Shown: positions 9,417 to 18,233 of the stretch, piece by piece
How the letters are laid out: the number at the start of each line of letters is the position of its first letter
Position numbering within the stretch: position 1 is the stretch's first letter
Source of the DNA: Sphingomonas oligoaromativorans
GTDB lineage: Bacteria; Pseudomonadota; Alphaproteobacteria; Sphingomonadales; Sphingomonadaceae
Direction of reading: 5' to 3'
Assembly (NCBI RefSeq): GCF_011762195.1
Contig: NZ_JAASQK010000001.1
Location: 682,001 to 746,000, forward strand
DNA: 64,000 nt
Translations under genes and position numbers: made by a program
Notes under the pieces: generated by a model
What the model was told of the DNA's origin: nothing
Seen by the model: the letters and a program-made list of their open reading frames with translations, nothing else
Databases searched by the model: none

Positions 9417-9450
9417 CCGGCGGCACGGCCTTCGCGAGGCCGGCCGCCGG
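9417..9450 (+). other. Strong stem-loop between receptor and amylase genes
   Basis: Arms CCGGCGGC / GCCGCCGG (9417-9424 with 9443-9450) continue, after one bulged A, into CGGCC / GGCCG around the loop TTCGCGA. There is no T-tract, so it is not a canonical intrinsic terminator. It could protect the receptor mRNA 3' end or lower readthrough into the GH13 genes, as stem-loops between binding-protein and transporter genes do elsewhere. That role is inference. Confidence 0.6.
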
Positions 9451-9514
9451 GGCAGGGCGACCATCACGGGATTTCGACCATGCAGGATGATCCGATCAGC
9501 ATCGTGGCGGTGGC

Positions 9515-11314
9515 ATGAAGCGCCGCCGGCTCCTCGCGCTCGCGGCGCTGCTGCTGTCGACGGCCCCGCTGGCGGCCGCCGACTATCGCCAGCGCCTGCC
9601 CGAAGACGAGACGATCTATTTCCTGCTGCCCGATCGGTTCGACAACGCCGATCCATCCAACGATCGCGGCGGCCTGACGGGAGATCGGCTGCGCACCGGC
9701 TTCGATCCGGCCGACAAGGGCTTCTACCATGGCGGTGACCTGAAGGGCGTGCTTCGCCGCCTCGACTATATCCAGGGCCTCGGCGTGACCGCGCTGTGGG
9801 TGGCGCCGATCTTCCGCAACAAGGCCGTGCAGGGGCCGGCGGGCCATGAATCGGCCGGCTATCACGGATACTGGATCACCGATTTCACCCATGTCGACCC
9901 GCATTTCGGCAGCGATGCCGATTTCAAGGCGCTGGTCGACGCCGCCCATGCGCGCGGGCTGAAGGTCTATATGGACATCGTCGTGAACCACACGGCGGAC
10001 GTCATCCGGTATCGCGAATGCGCCGAGGGGCAGGCCTGTCCCTATCGCTCGCGCGCCGACTATCCCTATGTGCGGCGCGGCGGCGTGGCGGGGGAGCCGA
10101 TCAACGCCGGCTTCGCGGGCGACGCCGATCACAGCCTCGCCAACTTCGCGCATCTCACCCGGCCGGACTATGCCTACACCCCTTATGTCCCGGCGGCCGA
10201 GGCGCACGAGAAGGTGCCGGACTGGCTCAACGACCCGATCTACTACCACAATCGCGGCGACTCGACCTTCGCGGGCGAAAGCTCGACGATGGGCGACTTC
10301 TCCGGCCTTGACGATGTGATGACCGAGAACCCGCGCGTCGTGGCCGGGTTCATCGACATCTATGGCGGCTGGATCGACCGCTTCCATGTCGACGGCTTCC
10401 GCATCGACACCGCGCGGCATGTGAACCCGGAATTCTGGCAGGCCTTCGTGCCCGCCATGGAGCGGCGCGCCCGCGCCGCCGGCATCCCGAACTTCCACAT
10501 CTTCGGCGAGGTGGCTGTGCCCGATGCCGCCACGCTGGCCGAGCATAGCCGCGTCGACAAATTGCCTGCCGTGCTGGACTTCGCCTTCGCCAAGGCCGCG
10601 GCCGAGATCGTCGCGGGCAAGGCGGGCACCGATCTGTTCGAGCGGACCTTCGCCGCCGATCCGCTCTACGAGCACGGTTTCGCGACCGCCAACGAACTGC
10701 CGACCTTCGTCTCCAACCATGACAACGGCCGCTTCGCCTGGTTCGTGAAGCGGGGCTTCCCGCAGGCCAGCGACGAGGAGGTGATGCGCCGCGTCATCCT
10801 TGCGCACGCCATGCTGCTCACCCTGCGCGGGGTTCCGACCATCTATGCCGGCGACGAGCAGGGCTTCGTCGGCACCGGCAACGATCAGGATGCGCGCGAG
10901 GACCAGTTCGCCAGCCGCACGCCGCTCTATCTGGATCAGAAGCTGCTCGGCACCGATGCGACCCACGCCACCGCGCGCTTCGACACGGAACACCCGATCT
11001 ACCGCGCCATCGCCGAGCTTGCCCGCATCCGCGCGGCGACGCCCGCGTTGCGCCGGGGCACGCAGATCGTCCGCGCGGCAGGCGACAGGCCGGGCCTGCT
11101 CGCCGTCTCTCGCTTCGATCCCGATACCCATCGCGAGGTGCTGATCGCCTTCAACACCTCCACCGCGCCGATCGAGGCGCAGGTGGAGGTCGACACCGCT
11201 TCATCCCGCTTCGTCAGTCTGCATGGCGCTTGCGCACCCGTCGCCTCGGCGCCGGGCAGCGTGCGTGTCACGCTTGCTCCCCTCGACTATGTGATCTGCA
11301 ACAGAGCCCCATGA
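9515..11314 (+). CDS. Secreted GH13 alpha-amylase family protein
   Basis: A 599-residue GH13 hydrolase that cleaves alpha-1,4-glucans. A Sec signal peptide (MKRRRLLALAALLLSTAPLAAA) places it outside the cytoplasm. The four GH13 signature regions are present: DIVVNHTAD near residue 153, GFRIDTARHV near 294 (catalytic nucleophile Asp), EVAVPDA near 331 (acid/base Glu) and FVSNHDNGR near 399 (third catalytic Asp). A C-terminal beta-sandwich ends the protein. Its stop overlaps the next GH13 start (ATGA). It would generate maltooligosaccharides from starch or from fragments delivered by the receptor. Confidence 0.94.
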   Translation: MKRRRLLALAALLLSTAPLAAADYRQRLPEDETIYFLLPDRFDNADPSNDRGGLTGDRLRTGFDPADKGFYHGGDLKGVLRRLDYIQGLGVTALWVAPIFRNKAVQGPAGHESAGYHGYWITDFTHVDPHFGSDADFKALVDAAHARGLKVYMDIVVNHTADVIRYRECAEGQACPYRSRADYPYVRRGGVAGEPINAGFAGDADHSLANFAHLTRPDYAYTPYVPAAEAHEKVPDWLNDPIYYHNRGDSTFAGESSTMGDFSGLDDVMTENPRVVAGFIDIYGGWIDRFHVDGFRIDTARHVNPEFWQAFVPAMERRARAAGIPNFHIFGEVAVPDAATLAEHSRVDKLPAVLDFAFAKAAAEIVAGKAGTDLFERTFAADPLYEHGFATANELPTFVSNHDNGRFAWFVKRGFPQASDEEVMRRVILAHAMLLTLRGVPTIYAGDEQGFVGTGNDQDAREDQFASRTPLYLDQKLLGTDATHATARFDTEHPIYRAIAELARIRAATPALRRGTQIVRAAGDRPGLLAVSRFDPDTHREVLIAFNTSTAPIEAQVEVDTASSRFVSLHGACAPVASAPGSVRVTLAPLDYVICNRAP

Positions 11315-12960
11315 TGATCGAAACCCAATCGGCCCCCGAGATCACGCAGCCCCTCCGTGCGTACCGGCCTTGGTGGCGCGGCGCCGCCATCTACCAGATC
11401 TATCCGCGCAGTTTCGCCGATTCCAACGGAGATGGCGTCGGCGATCTGCCGGGCATCACCGCGCGGCTCGACCATGTCGCATCGCTCGGCGTGGACGCGA
11501 TCTGGTTGTCGCCCTTCTTCACCTCGCCGATGCGCGATTTCGGCTATGATGTGGCGGATTATTGCGGCGTCGACCCGATCTTCGGAACGCTGGCCGATTT
11601 CGACGCGCTGATCGCGCGCGCCCATGCGCTGGGGCTGAAGGTCATCATCGATCAAGTCTATTCGCACACCTCCGATCAGCACGCCTGGTTCCGCGAGAGC
11701 CGGCAGGATCGCATCAACGCGCGTGCCGACTGGTATGTCTGGGCCGATCCCAAGCCGGATGGCTCGCCGCCCAACAACTGGGCTTCGGTGTTCGGCGGCC
11801 CCGCCTGGTCCTGGGACGCGCGCCGTCGCCAATATTATCTGCACAATTTCCTGACCGAGCAGCCCGATCTCAACGTCCATAACCCGCATGTGCAGCAGGC
11901 GCTGATCGACACGGCGCGCTTCTGGCTGGATCGCGGCGTGGACGGCTTTCGCCTCGATGCGCTCAATTTCGCGATGCACGACCCGGAGCTGCGCGACAAT
12001 CCGCCAGCGCCGGAGAATGGCGGCCCGCGCACGCGTCCGTTCGACTATCAACAGCATCTGTTCAACCAGAGCCACGCCGACATCGCCGGCTTCATCGAGC
12101 GGCTTCGCGACGTGCTCGACAGCTATGGCGACCGCTTCACCGTCGCGGAGATCGGCGGCCCCGATCCCGATGACGAGATGAAGGCCTTCACCCGCGGCGA
12201 CCGGCGGCTGAACAGCGCCTACAGTTTCGACTTCCTCTATGCGCCGCGCCTCACGCCCGCTCTCGTGAAGGCGTCGCTCGATCGCTGGCCGGCGGGTGAG
12301 GGGATCGGCTGGCCGAGCTGGGCCTTCTCCAACCATGACGCGCCACGCGCCATCTCACGCTGGGCGGCGCCTGAACAGGCGGCGCGCACGGCGCGCATGG
12401 CGATGCTGCTGCTTGTCACGCTGCGCGGCAACATCTTCCTCTATCAGGGCGACGAACTCGGCTTGACGCAGGTGGACGTCCCCTTCGAGGCTCTTCAGGA
12501 TCCCGAGGCGATCGCCAATTGGCCGCTGACGCTGAGCCGGGACGGCGCGCGGACGCCCATGCCGTGGCAGCACGCATGGCCGCATGGCGGGTTCTCGACC
12601 GCGCAGCCCTGGCTGCCGCTGGGCAACGACCATGATGCGCTGGCCGTGGACCGCCAGGAGGCGAGCGCGGATTCCATGCTGGCCCTCACGCGGGAACTTC
12701 TCGCCATGCGCAACGCCAGCGACGCGCTGCTGATCGGCGATATGCGGATCATCGAGGCAAGCGAAGCGCTTCTGCTGTTCGAGCGGTCGAACGGGGAAGA
12801 GCGGCTTCTTTGCGTCTTCAATCTCGGCGATGTGGTGCTTGATTGGCACCCGCCGGAATCCGGCCCGTGGCGGGTGGTCGCCGAAGTGGGCGGCGCCGCG
12901 ATCGGTCGCCTGCCGGCGATCTCGGGCATGGTGCTCGGCGTGAAGGAGTGGATGGAATGA
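11311..12960 (+). CDS. GH13 alpha-glucosidase, cytoplasmic
   Basis: A 549-residue GH13 enzyme of the oligo-1,6-/alpha-glucosidase type. It begins near WWRGAAIYQIYPRSFADSNG and has no signal peptide, so it should act in the cytoplasm on imported maltooligosaccharides. Signature regions are intact: DQVYSHTSD near residue 113, GFRLDALNF near 211, TVAEIGGPD near 278 and FSNHDAPR near 340, giving the Asp/Glu/Asp triad. The start ATG at 11311 overlaps the preceding stop by four bases (ATGA), showing tight translational coupling with the secreted amylase. Confidence 0.94.
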   Translation: MMIETQSAPEITQPLRAYRPWWRGAAIYQIYPRSFADSNGDGVGDLPGITARLDHVASLGVDAIWLSPFFTSPMRDFGYDVADYCGVDPIFGTLADFDALIARAHALGLKVIIDQVYSHTSDQHAWFRESRQDRINARADWYVWADPKPDGSPPNNWASVFGGPAWSWDARRRQYYLHNFLTEQPDLNVHNPHVQQALIDTARFWLDRGVDGFRLDALNFAMHDPELRDNPPAPENGGPRTRPFDYQQHLFNQSHADIAGFIERLRDVLDSYGDRFTVAEIGGPDPDDEMKAFTRGDRRLNSAYSFDFLYAPRLTPALVKASLDRWPAGEGIGWPSWAFSNHDAPRAISRWAAPEQAARTARMAMLLLVTLRGNIFLYQGDELGLTQVDVPFEALQDPEAIANWPLTLSRDGARTPMPWQHAWPHGGFSTAQPWLPLGNDHDALAVDRQEASADSMLALTRELLAMRNASDALLIGDMRIIEASEALLLFERSNGEERLLCVFNLGDVVLDWHPPESGPWRVVAEVGGAAIGRLPAISGMVLGVKEWME

Positions 12961-14687
12961 TGAAGTCTCGCGGGGTTCGTCGGCTCCGGATGGCGACGGC
13001 TTGTGCGGCCCTGCTGACGGGCGCGGCGCCGGTGGCGGCAGCGACGCCTTTCGCGATGCCCTCCAATCCCGCGGCGGACCAGCTCGACTGGTGGAAACAT
13101 GCCGTCGTCTACGAAGTCTATCCGCGCAGCTTCGCGGACAGCAACAATGATGGCATTGGCGACATCGCCGGCATCGATCGCCACATGGATTATATCCAGG
13201 CGCTGGGCGTCGACGCGATCTGGATGACGCCGATGTTCCCGAGCCCGCAGGCCGATTTCGGCTATGACGTCGCGGATTATGACGGCGTCGATCCGCAGTT
13301 CGGCACGGTTGCCGACGTGGATCACCTGATCGCTGACGGCAAGACGCGCGGCGTGAAGCTGATCCTCGATTTCGTGGTGAACCACACGTCGGATACGCAT
13401 CCCTGGTTCGTCCAGTCGCGCAGCAGCCGCACCAACCCCTATCGCGATTTCTACATCTGGCGCGACGCGAAGGCGGATGGCAGCCCGCCCAACAACTGGA
13501 CGTCGATCTTCGGCGGTTCCGCCTGGACGGCCGACGCGAAGACCGGCCAGTCCTATTATCATTACTTCTACCCGCAGCAGCCCGATCTCAACTGGCGCAA
13601 CCCGAAGGTCGAGCAGGCGATGTTCGATGCGGCTGCGTGGTGGCTGAAGCGCGGCGTGTACGGCTATCGCCTCGATGCGGTGGACGCGATGTTCGAGCGC
13701 CCGGATCTCAAGGACAATCCGCTCACCAGCGGCACCGATGCCTTCGGGATGCCCAACCAGAGCCGCCCCAACAACGACAACCAGCCCGAGGTCCATAGCG
13801 AGCTTCAGAAGCTGCGCGCCCAGGTGATCGATCGCTATCCGGGCCGCGTGCTGATCGGAGAGACCTGGACGGACAATGCCGCCGATCTCGTCCGCTATTA
13901 CGGGCCGAAGAACGACGAGCTTCAGCTTCCGATGTTCCTCAACCTGATGACGCTGAAGACGCTGACCGCGCCTGATCTGCGCGCGCGGATTCAGGCGGTC
14001 GAGAGCAATCCGGTCGGCGGCTGGCCCTGCTTCGCGCTGTCGAACCACGACAATCGCCGCGTGGCCGGGCGCCTGCCGTTGCCGCCGGGTGCCTCCACGG
14101 ACGACATGGCCAAGCTCACCGGCGCCCTGCTGCTGACGCTGCGGGGCACGCCCGTCCTCTATTATGGCGAGGAGCTGGGCATGGTGAACAACGATCCCAC
14201 CCGCGTCGAGGATGTGCAGGACATCATCGGCAAGAAGGGCTGGCCGCTGGAGAAGGGCCGCGACGGCGAGCGCTCGCCGATGCATTGGGACGCGAGCATC
14301 AACGCCGGCTTCAACAACGGCGCGAAGCCGTGGCTGCCGGTCGGCCCCGATTATGCGACGCGCAACGTCGCCGCCCAGATGGACGATCCCAATTCGGTGC
14401 TGACTCTATACCGTACGCTGATCTCCGCCCGCCGGACCAATCCGGCCCTGTCGGGCGATTATGTGCAGGTCGCGCCGGACGATCCGCAAGTGCTGGCCTT
14501 CCAGCGGAGCGGCGGAGGCCATAAGGTGCTCGTGCTGCTCAATTTCGACGACAAGCCGGCCGATGTCGCCCTGGCCGGCGTCGGCGCCGCGAAGATCGGT
14601 CATATCATCGCCAGCAATCGCGCCCTTCCGTCTGCGGACGGGGTTCACCTCGATCCTCTGGGCGTGTTCGTGGCCGATATCGAATAG
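12957..14687 (+). CDS. GH13 alpha-glucosidase, exported
   Basis: A 576-residue GH13 alpha-glucosidase with an N-terminal signal sequence (basic MMKSRGVRRLRM, then a hydrophobic stretch ending GAAPVAAATP), so it probably acts in the periplasm. Catalytic regions are DFVVNHTSD near residue 138, GYRLDAVDAM near 235, LIGETWTDN near 299 and LSNHDNRR near 361. It overlaps the previous gene by ATGA and has AAGGAG upstream. Compartment assignments across the three GH13 enzymes (one Sec-exported amylase, one cytosolic and one periplasmic glucosidase) suggest sequential breakdown on both sides of the inner membrane. Confidence 0.93.
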   Translation: MMKSRGVRRLRMATACAALLTGAAPVAAATPFAMPSNPAADQLDWWKHAVVYEVYPRSFADSNNDGIGDIAGIDRHMDYIQALGVDAIWMTPMFPSPQADFGYDVADYDGVDPQFGTVADVDHLIADGKTRGVKLILDFVVNHTSDTHPWFVQSRSSRTNPYRDFYIWRDAKADGSPPNNWTSIFGGSAWTADAKTGQSYYHYFYPQQPDLNWRNPKVEQAMFDAAAWWLKRGVYGYRLDAVDAMFERPDLKDNPLTSGTDAFGMPNQSRPNNDNQPEVHSELQKLRAQVIDRYPGRVLIGETWTDNAADLVRYYGPKNDELQLPMFLNLMTLKTLTAPDLRARIQAVESNPVGGWPCFALSNHDNRRVAGRLPLPPGASTDDMAKLTGALLLTLRGTPVLYYGEELGMVNNDPTRVEDVQDIIGKKGWPLEKGRDGERSPMHWDASINAGFNNGAKPWLPVGPDYATRNVAAQMDDPNSVLTLYRTLISARRTNPALSGDYVQVAPDDPQVLAFQRSGGGHKVLVLLNFDDKPADVALAGVGAAKIGHIIASNRALPSADGVHLDPLGVFVADIE

Positions 14688-14697
14688 GACACCGACC

Positions 14698-14712
14698 ACG
14701 AAGGGCCTTCGT
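14698..14712. other. Perfect 7-1-7 palindrome after the GH13 operon
   Basis: ACGAAGG-G-CCTTCGT is a perfect DNA palindrome 10 bp after the last GH13 stop codon and 70 bp before the AraC-type gene. It lacks a T-run, so termination is doubtful. It could be a binding site for the adjacent regulator or merely part of an mRNA 3' end structure. Confidence 0.35.
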
Positions 14713-14782
14713 CGCGGACCATTGCGCACGGCGGACGGACTGGGCATCACAGGCCGACGATCCGCCAGCTTGATCGGGAACC

Positions 14783-15286
14783 GTGACGTCCAAGATCGCC
14801 ACAGCGTCCGCCGACAGGGACTTGAAGCTGCTCCGCCGCCTCCTGCGCGCCAAGGATCGGATGGATGCCGCCCCGCATGAGGAATGGCCGGTGTCGCGGC
14901 TGGCCCGCGTCAGCGGCGCCTCGGAGGCCCATTTCGCGCGATCGTTCCGGGATGCCTTCGGTGTTCCCCCGCATCGCTATCTGCTGACCCGTCGCGTCGA
15001 GCGGGCCGCGGCCCTGCTGCGCGATACCGATCTGCCGGTTACGGAAATCGCCTTCCAGACTGGCTGGAACAGTCTCGGAACCTTCGGCCGCACGTTCCGC
15101 GACGTGACCGGCGAAAGCCCGGGCGGATGGCGGCGGCGAATGCTGGTCGCGGCACATGATCTGGAGCAGGTGCCGCATTGCTTCGTCAGCGCGGCGCAGC
15201 GACCCAACCTCAAAACCGCAGTTTCGGAGAAGCGGCGCCGGGAAACCGACGATAGGACCGGGGCAACCGAAACGGAGGTCTTATGA
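14783..15286 (+). CDS. Short AraC-family transcriptional regulator
   Basis: A 167-residue protein made almost entirely of the AraC double helix-turn-helix: first HTH LARVSGASEAHFARSF, second HTH in PVTEIAFQTGWNSLGTFGR, with the family ending GESPGGWRRR. There is no N-terminal sensing domain, so it may act constitutively or through partner proteins. The start is GTG at 14783; no strong ribosome site is seen. Its stop overlaps the start of the VOC-family gene (ATGA), so the two form one unit. AraC-VOC pairs of this sort are common in proteobacteria, but the regulated target is unknown. Confidence 0.85.
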   Translation: MTSKIATASADRDLKLLRRLLRAKDRMDAAPHEEWPVSRLARVSGASEAHFARSFRDAFGVPPHRYLLTRRVERAAALLRDTDLPVTEIAFQTGWNSLGTFGRTFRDVTGESPGGWRRRMLVAAHDLEQVPHCFVSAAQRPNLKTAVSEKRRRETDDRTGATETEVL

Positions 15287-15687
15287 CGCAAGGGGTTCAA
15301 GTCGCCGGCCTGTACGTCCACGATCAGGACGAGGCGCTTCAGTTCTATGTCGAGAGGCTCGGGTTCCGCGTCCATACCGACGCGCATAACGGGGATTATC
15401 GCTGGCTGACGGTGCAGCATCCCGATCAGCCGGATTTCCAGCTCGGCCTGTTCCGGCCGCAGGCGCCGACTGTCGATGAAGAGACGGCGCGGGGGCTTCT
15501 GGAGGCGGTCGCCAAGGGGGCGATGCCGCCGCTCGTGCTGGTCGTCGAGGATTGCCACGCCACCTATGAGGCGATGCGGGCGCGCGGCGTCGAGTTCACG
15601 CAGGAACCGATCGCGCGCTACGGCTCGGTCGACGCGAGCTTCCGCGATCCGTCGGGCAACGGCTGGAAGCTGATCCAGGCCCGCTGA
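15283..15687 (+). CDS. VOC superfamily (glyoxalase-like) protein
   Basis: A 134-residue vicinal-oxygen-chelate fold protein with the two beta-alpha-beta-beta-beta halves visible (VAGLYVHDQDEALQFYVERLGF at the N-terminus and FRDPSGNGWKLIQ at the C-terminus). Members bind small ligands or metals and include glyoxalases, dioxygenases and resistance proteins; the specific function cannot be told. Translation is coupled to the upstream AraC gene by an ATGA overlap, so its product or ligand is likely connected to that regulator. Confidence 0.87.
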   Translation: MTQGVQVAGLYVHDQDEALQFYVERLGFRVHTDAHNGDYRWLTVQHPDQPDFQLGLFRPQAPTVDEETARGLLEAVAKGAMPPLVLVVEDCHATYEAMRARGVEFTQEPIARYGSVDASFRDPSGNGWKLIQAR

Positions 15688-15738
15688 GGCTCCCCATGTG
15701 CTTCATTCCATCCTGCGTGCTCCTGAAGGGAGGCTGCT

Positions 15739-15945
15739 ATGATCTTGCGAAGCTGGATCCGCCAGAGCCATCGCTGGCTGGGCATCATCCTGACGCTGAC
15801 TATCCTTGCCAACTTCGTGATGATGCCCTTCGGCCCGCCACCGCCGCCGATCGTCTATGCGCCGCTCGCCCCGCTGGCGCTGCTGCTGGCGAGCGGATTG
15901 TATATGTTCTTCCTGCCTTATGTCCGAACGGCTGAGCGTTCGTGA
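15739..15945 (+). CDS. Small membrane protein, unknown function
   Basis: A 68-residue protein preceded by a good ribosome site (AAGGGAGG about 10 bp before ATG). It opens with MILRSWIRQSHRWLG, reminiscent of the first helix of PepSY-type membrane proteins, and has two predicted membrane helices separated by a Pro-rich turn (FGPPPPP). It lies 51 bp after the VOC gene on the same strand and may be cotranscribed. A stem-loop follows its stop codon. Confidence 0.6.
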   Translation: MILRSWIRQSHRWLGIILTLTILANFVMMPFGPPPPPIVYAPLAPLALLLASGLYMFFLPYVRTAERS

Positions 15946-15956
15946 TCGGCGTGCGT

Positions 15957-15981
15957 GCGGACGTCCTTGAGGATCGTCCGC
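15957..15981 (+). terminator. Stem-loop downstream of the small membrane protein
   Basis: GCGGACG-TCC-TTGA-GGA-T-CGTCCGC folds into a 10-bp stem with one bulged T and a TTGA tetraloop, 11 bp after the stop codon. Only a short pyrimidine-rich run follows and there is no T-tract, so termination efficiency is uncertain; it may instead be an mRNA end-stabilising structure. Confidence 0.4.
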
Positions 15982-16050
15982 CCGTGCCTTACGCCACGTC
16001 TCCAGCAAGCGTTGCGCCCGAGCGTAACGACCAGTGGAGGAAGAGGCGTC

Positions 16051-17451
16051 ATGGGGCAGGCGGCATTTCGATCGGAGGCGGGCGCGGAGCCGTCGCTGCT
16101 TCATCCCGGCTTGCTGGCCTGCATCGCCACCGCGGCGCTGGCCGGACTTCTGTTCGGGTTCGACACCGCCGTGATCTCCGGCACGACCCATGCCCTGTCG
16201 AAGCAATATGATCTCGATCCCACATGGCTGGGCATCACCGTATCCTCCGCGCTCTGGGGCACGTTGATCGGCGCGCTGTTCGCAGGCGCTCCCGGCGATC
16301 GTTTCGGCAGCCGCGATACGCTGCGGGTGCTGGCGCTCTTCTACGTCATCGCCGGTTTCGGCTGCGCCTTCGCCTGGAGCTGGGGCTCGCTCGTTCTGTT
16401 CCGCGTCTTCGCCGGCCTCGCCGTCGGAGGCTCCTCGGTGCTGGCGCCGGTCTATATCTCGGAAATCGCGCCGCCGTCGAAGCGAGGGGCGCTGGTCGCG
16501 ACCTTCCAGTTCAACATCATCCTCGGCATCCTGCTCGCTTATGTCTCCAATGCCATCATCGGCTCGCTCGGCCTCGGTGCGGCGGAATGGCGGTGGAAGT
16601 TCGGCGTGGCCGCGGTGCCGGCGCTGATCTTCATGCTTCTCCTCATCCGCATTCCGAACAGCCCACGCTGGCTGGTCGGCAAGGGGAGGATGGATGAGGC
16701 CCGCCACTCGCTCGCCCGTATCGGCATGGGGGCCGATCGGGCCGATGCCGCCATCGATGAGTTCCGGCGAGGCCTGGCGACAACGGGAACGGTCGAGAAG
16801 CTATCCTGGACCCGGCACCGGAAGCCCATCCTGCTGGCGGTCGCGATCGCGGCCTTCAATCAGCTCTCGGGGATCAACGCGCTTCTCTATTATCTGAACG
16901 ACATCTTCGCGGTGTCGGGCGGAGCCTTCTCGGCGGATATGCAGGCCGTCATCATCGGCGTGGTCAACGCAGTGTTCACCTGCGTCGGCGTGTTGCTGAT
17001 CGACAGGCTGGGGCGGACCACGCTTCTCCTGATCGGTTCGGCCGGCATGGCCGTCTGCCTCGCCGTGGCGGGAGCGGCGATGGGTGGCGTGCTGCCGAAG
17101 CCGATGGTGTTGTATGCGCTGATCGGGTTCATCACCTTCTTCGCGCCCAGCACCGGGGCGGTGATCTGGGTCTATATCAGCGAGGTCTTCCCGACGCCGG
17201 TGCGCGGGCGCGGCAGCGCGGTTGGCGCCTCGACCCATTGGGGGCTGAACGCGATGATCGCGGCGGCTTTCCCCACCGTTGCGGCGATGTCGGTCAGCCT
17301 GCCCTTCTATTTCTTCGCGGCGATGATGGTGGTGCAGTTCGTGATCGTGCTGGCCTATTTCCCCGAGACGAAGGGCATCTCGCTTGAAGGGATGGAAGAG
17401 CAGCTCGAAGGGGAGCCTGTGCGCCAGCCGGCCACGGCGGCTCTCCCCTGA
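16051..17451 (+). CDS. MFS sugar porter family transporter
   Basis: A 466-residue, 12-helix monosaccharide-proton symporter. Sugar porter signatures are clear: LFGFDTAVISGT in helix 1, DRFGSRD after helix 2, VYISEIAPPSKRGALV, QLSGINALLYY in helix 7, and YFPETKG at the C-terminal end. It probably imports glucose, xylose or a similar hexose/pentose through the inner membrane. ATG 16051 is preceded by GGAGGAAGAG. It stands alone between a stem-loop and a convergent hydrolase gene 7 bp downstream; no regulator is adjacent. Confidence 0.93.
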   Translation: MGQAAFRSEAGAEPSLLHPGLLACIATAALAGLLFGFDTAVISGTTHALSKQYDLDPTWLGITVSSALWGTLIGALFAGAPGDRFGSRDTLRVLALFYVIAGFGCAFAWSWGSLVLFRVFAGLAVGGSSVLAPVYISEIAPPSKRGALVATFQFNIILGILLAYVSNAIIGSLGLGAAEWRWKFGVAAVPALIFMLLLIRIPNSPRWLVGKGRMDEARHSLARIGMGADRADAAIDEFRRGLATTGTVEKLSWTRHRKPILLAVAIAAFNQLSGINALLYYLNDIFAVSGGAFSADMQAVIIGVVNAVFTCVGVLLIDRLGRTTLLLIGSAGMAVCLAVAGAAMGGVLPKPMVLYALIGFITFFAPSTGAVIWVYISEVFPTPVRGRGSAVGASTHWGLNAMIAAAFPTVAAMSVSLPFYFFAAMMVVQFVIVLAYFPETKGISLEGMEEQLEGEPVRQPATAALP

Positions 17452-17458
17452 GGCGCTG

Positions 17459-18202
17459 TCAGCAAAGGGTGCGGTGGAACAGACGGAGCGTCCAGTCGAT
17501 GGCCTGGAGGAAGAGCGCCGGATCGTAACGCGGCCCCTCGTCGCGCAGGAAGGCGTGGGCGGCGTTCACCTCATGCCATTCGTAGCGCGCGCCGACTTCC
17601 TCCAGCCGTGCCCGGATCGCGAGCCTCCCTTCGAAGGGGACGTGCGGGTCTTGCCGTCCCCAGACGAACATCGTCTCGGCTTTCAGCTCCGCCATGCGCG
17701 CAAGGCTGTCGTCGGATTTGCCGGCGCCGAGCGTCCCGGAATGAATATCCGTCGCGTAGAAGCAGGCCGCCGCCGACACGATCGGGTTGAGCGCCGCGCG
17801 ATAGGCGAGATGCCCGCCGAGGCAGACGCCCATCGTCGCGAGCTTGCCCGTGCAGGCGTCATGTCCGCGCAGGAACTCCAGTCCGATCCGCGCATCCTCG
17901 TCATAGGCGGCGACGGGCTTATCGAACTTGAGGAAATTGCCCCGATCCGTCCCGGCCTGATCGTAATGCAGCACCGTCCCGGCCGGCTCATATTCATGAT
18001 AGACCTCAGGCACGCCGACGACATAGCCTTGCCCCGCGATCATCGCGGCGAGCCGGCGGATCGGATCCGTCACCTGATAGATTTCGGAGAAGAGCAGGAC
18101 GCCCGGAAAGCGGCCCGGAACGGCCGGCCGGAACAGATGTATCCGCATTGAGCCGCCGCCCGATGTCGGCACGTCCACCGTTTCGTCCGAACGAATAATC
18201 AT
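17459..18202 (-). CDS. Dienelactone hydrolase family protein
   Basis: A 247-residue alpha/beta hydrolase of the dienelactone hydrolase family. The nucleophile elbow is GVCLGGHLAY, with Cys as nucleophile as expected for this family, and the His is in NAAHAFLRDEG. An Asp in VWGRQDPHVPFEGR fits the third member of the triad. It probably hydrolyses a lactone or ester of small carbon compounds in the cytoplasm. It lies 31 bp downstream of the MHS-type transporter on the same strand, so a transporter-hydrolase unit for an organic acid is plausible. The substrate is unknown. Confidence 0.9.
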   Translation of the reverse strand: MIIRSDETVDVPTSGGGSMRIHLFRPAVPGRFPGVLLFSEIYQVTDPIRRLAAMIAGQGYVVGVPEVYHEYEPAGTVLHYDQAGTDRGNFLKFDKPVAAYDEDARIGLEFLRGHDACTGKLATMGVCLGGHLAYRAALNPIVSAAACFYATDIHSGTLGAGKSDDSLARMAELKAETMFVWGRQDPHVPFEGRLAIRARLEEVGARYEWHEVNAAHAFLRDEGPRYDPALFLQAIDWTLRLFHRTLC

Positions 18203-18233
18203 CCTGTTCCCTTTCGAATGCAGGAGCGGGCGG

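Noticed and set aside
12495-14285. Long antisense frame opposite the GH13 genes
   Set aside because: The GH13 catalytic motifs on the plus strand are intact; the antisense product has low-complexity composition.
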